Assembly: GCA_003993805.1 (NCBI GenBank)
Contig: RSEF01000001.1
Coordinates: 70,544,845-70,608,844, forward strand
Direction of reading: 5' to 3'
Length of the DNA stretch: 64,000 nucleotides
Source of the DNA: Himantopus leucocephalus
Taxonomy: Eukaryota > Chordata > Aves > Charadriiformes > Recurvirostridae
The notes under the pieces were generated by a model. It saw nothing but the letters and a program-made list of their open reading frames with translations. It made no database searches and had not been told where the DNA came from. Shown one piece after another: positions 51,601 to 60,600 of the stretch (within the stretch, counting starts at the first letter, position 1; every line of letters starts with the position of its first letter). The position numbers and the translations under genes are program-made.

Positions 51601-54600
51601 CCCAGAAGAATACAGGCTGTCAGTCATCCTATATCACACTAATAAACCCAGCTAGGCCCGCTTCCAGAGCCTTTAATGTCACTGAGGGCCGTGGGTCTGC
51701 TATTTCCACTCCATAAAGCCGAAGAGAGGGATATTCACATTCTACAGTGGCATCGTCAGCTCCACTCTCTACCAGGTGCAGTTACCACATGCCTGACGCT
51801 TGCAGGAAAGCAGTAGGCCCTAAAGATCAAATTATCAAATGTCGTTTTCTTTTACCCAGCCAAACGGAAGACAAGGGTACAAGAAGTGACTGTCTTGGTG
51901 TGTTTCCCTGCCTTCTTTGCTGCAAAGCTGCTTTACTTCTCAGCGCAGATTCTGCTGCTCAATCCAGGGACTAAAGTAAGCAATCAGGGATGGAAGCAAA
52001 GGGGAAAAAAAGGAAAAAGAAAGAGTTGTAACAAGAAGAGAAAAAAGAAGGAACTCTATTACTTCTGCCTTGGCCATCAGCCAGAGAGTGGAAAGCAGAT
52101 TTATAGCTGTTATGGTAAACAACTTAAAGAAAAGCAAGGCGCTCAGCTATCTATACTCTGTCAACATCAATTTCATCCTTCAAACACACTCCAACCAAAA
52201 AAAAAAAAAATCCTTACATTCCACTTGGAAACCTCTTTCTCATCTCCTTATCTACTGGAACCATTGAGGAAGCATTTTCAAGCTAGGGGATAGCTGACTT
52301 CTTCAACATCCTGGTAGGTAAGTCCCTTTGTCAAGCAAGTGCATATTCTGTTGCTTGAAACCACCCCAAGGAGAAGAGGAGAGCTGGACTGCTTGCATTT
52401 CCCCTTTGGAAAGCAGGATGCCAGTCAAGAAGCAAGATCTCTCTAAAGAAGCCAATTTGTAGTCTCATGGTGTGTGGGAGTGTTTTGCATGTCACTGTCT
52501 GCCAAAATAATTTGTCAGCAGGGTGAATTTCCTCAGCTGTGCATCAGGTGTTGAGATGCTACAAAAATCATTAAGAGCCCTCCTTTTGAGGGCTCAAGGG
52601 CAGGTGGGTGGGAAAAGAGGAAGCTAAAATCCCACCCAATCCACTCCAGGGAGCTACATTCTGAATAATAAAATTACTTGGTAATAAGTACTGGTGAGAA
52701 AAAAAAACATCTTACAGAATGCAGTACAGGATGTACTCTATTTCTGCCACAAATTGAAGGGGCAGAAACACAAACCCACCTCATCAGATGTGCCTACTCT
52801 TGTTAAAACCCCTTAGCAATTCAGCACCTCAACAGCAAAGGCTGGAGACTTAATTCTGGAAGAAAACAAACACTATTTGCATTGCAGTCACATACACAAA
52901 TAAGGCTATACACATGCAAATCTAAACCAAATTCCAATTTCTTCCTTTTCCAATTACAGTTAACAAGAGCAGAAGCAAAAGACAATGTCTTAAAGCTCGG
53001 TATTACTGGGAAAGGGATTGCCAGAAGGATGTGTAAGTAGGAAATACTACTGACTGTTGCAGAAATTTTAATAAGTAAAAAACATGATTTTTCTACACCC
53101 CAGTTCTCTGTAGAGAAGACAAGACTTTAGCAGCAGTGACATAAAAATTCTACTAATTAACAGAGGAAGAGATGATTAAATAAGGTTTTCCATGTATTCA
53201 GTCACTTAAAGGCAACACCAGAAGTTGCTGAAAGTTCAAGTTAAACAGTTTCCAGAACCATCTGATTCTCGCTGTTTGCAAAGATCCCTCAGGTCTGGTG
53301 GATGCAATCACCGTAGAGCTATGGCTTATCCTCTGATGTAGCAGGCGCTGTATGCAGTAACACTTTCCCTAGTCCTGCTTCCGTATCTTCAGACATCTGA
53401 GCAAAATGCCAGGATCTTCCCATGTCCAGAACCATCCTGAGATGGTACCAACAGAGCTGAAGTAACACAAATCCTCTTGAATCCTGAGTTGAGAATGTCT
53501 GTTCTTGTGTTTACCTCACCTACAGAGTCTGCATGTGATACACTCTGGATATACCAAAAACATATCTCATGTGGCCCAGTCTTTGAAAAGATATTTTGGT
53601 CCCAAAATTCCTCTCCATCCCCTGTGCTATCAGCATTGTTTTCCTCTCTAAACTGTGTTCCTTTTTCCTGCAGTTGAGTCGAGGTGTATCTACTAATCAG
53701 ACATGTCCAGGATCCCTTCTCTTTGCTATGACAGGGATGAACATCACTAGAACTAGAGACATTGCTTGGGAAAAGTGGATGAGTGACAATGTGGGAGAGG
53801 CTCAAAAATAACTTATGAATTAATGTTTGTTCAGGTAAAAGTCTTATTTCCAGTTTCATCACAAATCATTTGACAAATTCTTATATATTCTGTATCTAGA
53901 GCTGGACTTCAAGTTGCTGTATGAACAGCTCCAGAAGGAAAAAAAAAAAACATTTAGAAAAATTCTAAGAGCCAGACACTCAAATTAGCTTTGAGATAGT
54001 AATAGATACCAGCAGCAGTAGCTGTCCTTAAAAAAAAACTTCAGAAATCCCACAGGCCATAAAGCAGCACAGGGCACTAAACAAGATTTTTTGTAGCTGT
54101 CAGTCTGGAAAGAGTAAGAATTTCACTGGGAATTATTTCTGTCTGCAGTGCTACAGTCTCCAGATTGTTCTTATATTCGATGATTGTACCACAAAATAAA
54201 AATAATGATCCTGTTTTTGAGTATCTCTGTACTGAACTGACTATACAGAGAAAATAAGAGATTCAAACTATTTCTTGAAGGGTTTGATTTTAAAAACATA
54301 GGGATCTTACAGAGAAAACACACTCTTTTTTGTCAGCCAAATTCCACCATTTTGAAGTGTGTTGCTATTGTTTGTCAGGCTGAATTTTTCTCTGGATGGC
54401 AAGAAATGAAGCTTCAGGACAAATTATTCAATCAATGCCAAAATTCTCCTCGATTTTCATTGTTACATTGTAAGTTTTTAAGGGAATGAGAAAGGGCAGA
54501 AATACATCTTTTCAGAACCACAGGCACATGTCTTCAAGGTAGAATTCCAAAGGAAACCAATAATTATTCCTTTTTCCCACTGAAAATCTCAAAAATCAAT

Positions 54601-57600
54601 GAAGGCAGCTAAAATCTTGAAGTATGTGGAGAGAATTAATATTCACAACAGGAGCATGAAGTAGATGAGATTCATTATTTACCACACCTCGGCACTAGAG
54701 TCTAAAAAAAATTATCAGTTGCCCTCTTTTGTCACGGAAGTCTCCAGAAATGGTGGTATGGGAAGATTTACAGCAGAAAAAGAAAAGATTTCCTAATGGT
54801 GGATAAACTGTAGCTTCCATCTGGAATGTGCCCAAGATTTTAAGTATTGTGACTGCATCACACTGACAATAGTGAGAGCTTTCAAAATACAGGACCAGAC
54901 CCCACACTGAGATGCATCCCTTTTTCCCACTCGGCTTCACTCAGGAAACTTGCTTTCCCTCAAAACAATTTCTTATCCATTTGCTAAATTCTTATATTTT
55001 ATTTTATTACTTGCTTTCTTCAAAGTACTTTCCCTGTTTGACTCATGTTTATCTTTCCCTGAACCATTCTCAGTTCTTCACATCACTTTTCTTCTTCTTT
55101 CTCCTCACTAACACCTCCTCCTTTTTAATACCACTTTCCTAGCAAGAGGTGCTTTAGCAAAACCTTTCTCATGCTCCACTTTAAGGTAGCTCCACTTTAA
55201 GTGGTGCCTTACAAGCTATTTGTAAAAGCATCTAAGACAACAAAAGAGAAGGAGAAGGGAGAGTCAAGCATAAACAGAAACTGCATTTTGTTATGCTCTA
55301 ATTCTATTATAAGGACTACCCAGGAGTGTACAGTGAAGGTGAGATGGTGATTTATGGCTTCACTCAAATAAGATTTGTTTGAAAGCAATCAGTACTCATG
55401 GAGCCTCATTTGGGATTTTAAACAATGGAAAGTAATTTGTACAGGTGTACAAATAGCTGGTTAAAACATATGCACGTCACACTTGTGGCTTAATTTTATA
55501 AACGCAGCTTGAACTAAATCTGAACCAAAAAACTAATTCAGATTTTGCTATCAAAACACACTAGGGCAGACCACTCTGACTATTTAAGAGCTGATGCTGA
55601 GTTTTCCAGTGCAAGAGTTTGGGGGAAACACTTGAATTTTTCAAGTCTTCACCAACCTAGCCTAGCATGTTCAAATCCTAAGAGTGACATCTTTATATTT
55701 TCTTAACTTTCACTAGATGAGCACTCCTTCTCCTTTCTACATGCAAATTTGCATCACTGACGCTCTTCTCACCTTGTATCATATGAAGATTTCTCTCAAA
55801 AAAAAAAAACAAAAAAAAAACCAACCAAACCACCTTGTAACATCTGTACCATAACACTGATTTCCTGGGCAATGATCTGATTCTTGTGGCTGAGTTAAAA
55901 TGCTTGGCATTCAGCCTTTTTCTTCTCCCCTCTCAGGAACTAGGTTATTATTGCCTCATAAAGCAGTGCCTGTGTGGTATTGCTAGCTAATTAATGTCTA
56001 TTAAGTGTAAAGGGCTGCAGCCACCTTCCAACCCCCACAGGCTTTTTTTCTTCCTCTCCCTGACAGGCCCAGATGGCATTCTGGCCAACCTTCACCCACC
56101 CTTCATGAGCCACGCACACAATTCAGCCAATGCATCTAGCAGCTTTGGAAACACATTACCATCACAGCTAGACAGATGCTAGAAGAGTGGTTGTTACTGC
56201 CCCAAACAATGGGGAAATTCATGACTTCAATTAAAAGATGTAGATTAAACCTCTACCAAGGTATAGTCAACTTTTCATTTTTGTATGCTGTTGTGGTTTT
56301 TATTTTATTTTCCAGCTCTCATCACATAACAGGGTGACAAACACGTAACTAGGAAGAGAAATACATGGCCAACCACAAATGCTTACAGCAGGCTATGAGG
56401 GAATGGTCATCCCCATCATATCCCCATATTTATCCATCAGGATAAATCAGGATGATGAACCCATTCATGTTCAAAGGAAGAGTCCAATTACATGTTTTGG
56501 TGGAGTCAGCCCAGAATACTTAGCTTTTTTCAAGATCAAGCACCAGTAGTTCAAGTAATTGTCTTCGCGTTGTTTTTTTGTATGCACCTTTCACACTAAT
56601 TTGATGTTCCTATGAAGCTGCCCCAGCTCCTGGTTACTGCATCAAGACGCTATTTCATGTCCTGCCCAGTCCACACATCAGTCACACATCAAAGAGCCGT
56701 CAGAAAGGGAGCAAAACATGAAATACCATTAATCAAAAGCCACCTGAAAATTAACTAACATGAAGCTCACTTAATTAAAAACAAAAGCATAAATAATTTT
56801 CTCTCAGCAAGACCCCTGCCTCAAAACCATTTCATTCAAATTACTCTTTACCACAACAGCTTGTGATCAAAAGCAACACCAAACAATCATTTTCAGATCA
56901 CATATTCTCTTCTCTGCTTTCATTGATTGAAGTAATTTAAGGGATCTCTATTTGAATACTTTGGTTCTTTAGCTGCACTCACTTCTCAGAAATAATTACT
57001 TCATCTTAAAGAGGTTATGTATACACACACATACACACATATATAGTGATGCCAGAGATACTCTAAGCAGCCTGCAACCATACTATGACAAGCTGTGGTC
57101 TCATCTGCTCCTAACATCTGAGGAGGATCACTCCCAACCTGGAGAAAAATTACCATTGAGAAAACAGCCCCAGTGGGTCAACTAATGACACTTTCTCTCA
57201 CAGCAAGTCCCCTGTCACTTGTCCTAGTGACAGGTTATAGGATATTGCGCTTTGAGCTGGAAGTGCTGTACAGTATTTTGGACTAGATGTAAAATACTGG
57301 ACACGGATGACTCTTAAAAGATCCACAAGAACTCCACGTACAGGAAGAATTGTCCCCTCTATGCTCTGCCATATTCTTTTTGGGGAATTTTGCTAAAATC
57401 CTTTCCAAAAGTTTTATTTGAAAAATAATTTCTGAAGGGACCAACCACTGTAAAGAACCTGTGAGCTACTGCAGCTGCCAAAATATAATAAGGCTTTTTA
57501 TTGAAAGTGCCAGATTAGAAAGATTTTTTAGGTTGTGAAGTCAAGCACCCAGAAGCTTGAAAATGCCAGAGCTTGTGTCATCTCAGCATCATACTCCAGC

Positions 57601-60600
57601 CCTGTTGCACTCAAGCATTTTGACAACCTTTAATCACATTGTTACCTGCTACTTCTACTGGACTCTTGCCTCAGTGTTTAAGTAGAGACCTGCTTGATAT
57701 CCTTTGGTATGTTGTATATGCAGTGCACAGCCTGAAGATTTATTTATTCCACACTACCAAAACTGTGTACAGAATGTAAAATGACTAATTTTCTTCTAAG
57801 CATCTCTGACAGAGTCTCCCCATGGTATCCAAGTTTTTTGTGACCATGAAATTTACCCTCACTGTGCTCCTCTAAGGTGAGGTTGTAATATTATCTGTAT
57901 TCTGCAGCTGGGCAAATGAGAGTCAGAAGTAAGGAAGGCACAAACTTTCCATTAATTTTAGCAATACAACCTGAGGCACACAGAAAGCCTATTTCTTAGT
58001 TTCCAACCCTTCACTCTCTTTCAAAGTCTCCTTGTGATGGCCTCTCAGGAACCCATCCCACTTCACGGTGGACATGCATAAAATGAGGAGCCCATTGCTA
58101 CTGGCCATTTGTGAAAAGTTTGTTGTAAATCTGCATCATTCAGAAAATTCTGTCAGGGAAACTGAGGGGAGAAGCCAGTCCTCCAGAGCAGCATTGAACT
58201 GCCTTAACTGTAATAATACCTTGCTTTCTCCACTGCGACCCTCCACCTCATTTGCTATATACCTTCCACCTTTCGATGAGGCAGCTTCAAAACATACTTC
58301 AGAGCTTGCCTACCAGTATCATGAATAATCTGCATCAGCCCAGAACTCCAGATTCTGGGGAGAAACAGCCACAGACCCTTTCCCCCATGCCCCTAACCTG
58401 TGTGACTCATCTCTTACTTATATGCACCCCATGTCCTCCTCCTTTTCGTTATTCCCATTTTGGTTTCCCAGACATCTGTAAGTCCCCCGTGCTCCTAATT
58501 GCCAGCTCTCATCCCCTAACCCTGCTTCCCAAGTTCCTGCACACACTCCCTTTTTCCTTCTACTCCTTTGGCTCTTGCAACCTCTTTGCCCTGTTCCTCC
58601 ATACACCTTTCCTGTCCCATCTTCATGTGACCATGACTGCAGCTTCCCTTTTCTCCTTGCTACTGGAGATCACCTGGTGAGCAGCACACACCCCACTTCA
58701 GCCCAGTGGGCAGGTCTGCAATCAGGATTATGTAGAGGGGCATAACTCCTCTGTGAGCATGTGCAGGCAGAAGCTTTTGAAAGTGAAGCTCTTGAATCTG
58801 AGATGTCTCCAACATGCATGAAAAACCTCATCACTAGGGCAAACTCAGGGCTGCTTTTCTCAAGACAGCAAAAGGCATCTCCCCCGTATTAAGGTGACAC
58901 TTTATGGAATGCCAAGCCTCCAAAACTTCATTCCAATGAATTCATTCTGCTACCAGCACTAAAACACCTCAGGAGACAACTGCTGGATTTATTTATTTTA
59001 AAGAAGGTAATTTAAAGCAACCCATTTACCACAGATCTTGACTTCGGAAATAACCGACTTTTTTGTTAAAGTTTTGACTAAAAGAAAAAGAGAAAGAATT
59101 AGTCAAAGACTGAGTCTTCCCATGAAAAATTTCAGCCAGAACAATTAAAGTTTAGAGAAGCTATAAAGGAAACAGTTCCTTATAGTAGGCCGTGACAGGT
59201 ACAGTTTACTCTGCGCAGTGCTACTGACTTTGCTTGTAATTAATAAATCTACCAGGCAAACATAATTGTTCCAGCTAAGCAAACATTTCCAGTCATGCTG
59301 ATGTAAGCAAAATCATTCCTCTTATCAATTAGAAGTTAGTCCACGTGTTATCACCATCTCCCCACACTGCCTAAAATTGTCTAAGCATCATTTTTCTCGC
59401 AGCTTCGCAAGCTCCAAATTTCAGGCCCCACCATTGCAGTCTGTGGAAAACCGCACCGCAATCCACCATCCTTTGCATTGCAAAGAGCAGAAAAACAAGA
59501 ACTGATCCAGATTCCCTCAGGGTAATGGGAGAAAACGAGGTGAATGTTTCCTGGAAGTGCTACCCAGATCACTTTTTCTTACCATGACATCTCCTTCCCA
59601 CATCAGTAGTTTCCAGTTTGCTGGAAAGTTTCTAATTTGTAGCTGCACAGCTCTGCAGCCTCCCATCCACACAGCATCTGCCCTGGAGCTGTACTCAGCA
59701 GGGACCTTGCAGCCCAGTTCCACACACTTCCGAGACAGAAAGACAAAGTGAAACAAGGACCACACGGTTGCTATTTCTAATTTTTCTATACCGAGTTTTA
59801 AACCCCATCCATAGGGATCCAGATACAGTAGAAGTAGAAACAAAAAGGAGAAGTGGTGTACACAATTATACATTATGTACCTGGGGGGACAAAATAACTC
59901 CAAAACACTAGCATTTTTCAAAGTCAGCAAGAGAGTTCAGACAGGTGCCTCCCATCTAAACTTCAGTAGCAATTATGGATCTACTGCTGGCTTTGAAAAT
60001 CTGAAGTGAAAGGATCAAAAAGCTGAGAACTACTTCTAAAATAGGCAAGAAGAATAAGAGATGCTATTACACAAATCTGAACGCAGCAAACAGGATTGCA
60101 GTGGTAGAAATCTCTTACATGAGGGAATTATCAGCAACATAACCACTGTTAAGTCATCCTACACTAAGAATGGTATCTCTGGTTCAAGATTATATGAAAA
60201 CTGTTGCCTACATCTTTGACAGTAAGCAGCAATTGTAGAGGTTTGTGCTTTGTCACATTGCATCAGAGCTACCTTAAGGGTCAGTGCTTTGGTCTTTCTC
60301 ATAACCAATTGCCATGGAGGTTCCCTTAGCTGGAACTTCAGGCATCCAGAATAGTGTATTTACTTTTGGAAAATCAGATCTAGGTTTATTAAGAGTGCAG
60401 GGTGCCACAGAGAAAAAAAACAAAGGCAAGAACATACAATAATGGAGAAAGAGGAAGAAACAGAAGGGAGAAGCAAAAGAGAAGAAGCAAAAGGACTTCT
60501 GTAATTTCAGCACGTCAGCACAATTCATTAAGCTTAAAGGAGCCACTAGGAGTTGCTTGTGGTGATGGTGACAGTGCATCATCAAGCAGAGAAATGCAGA

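Noticed and set aside
53389..53862. 157-codon minus-strand frame in a DGKI intron.
   Set aside because: Opposite-strand frames of similar size overlap it, and no domain or splice support was seen. It could be an old retroelement remnant, but nothing shows it.
57840..57990. Possible second MIR-like piece (TATTATCTGTATTCTGCAGC, then GGGCAAATGAGAG).
   Set aside because: Only a short, diverged match to the MIR core; too weak to call.
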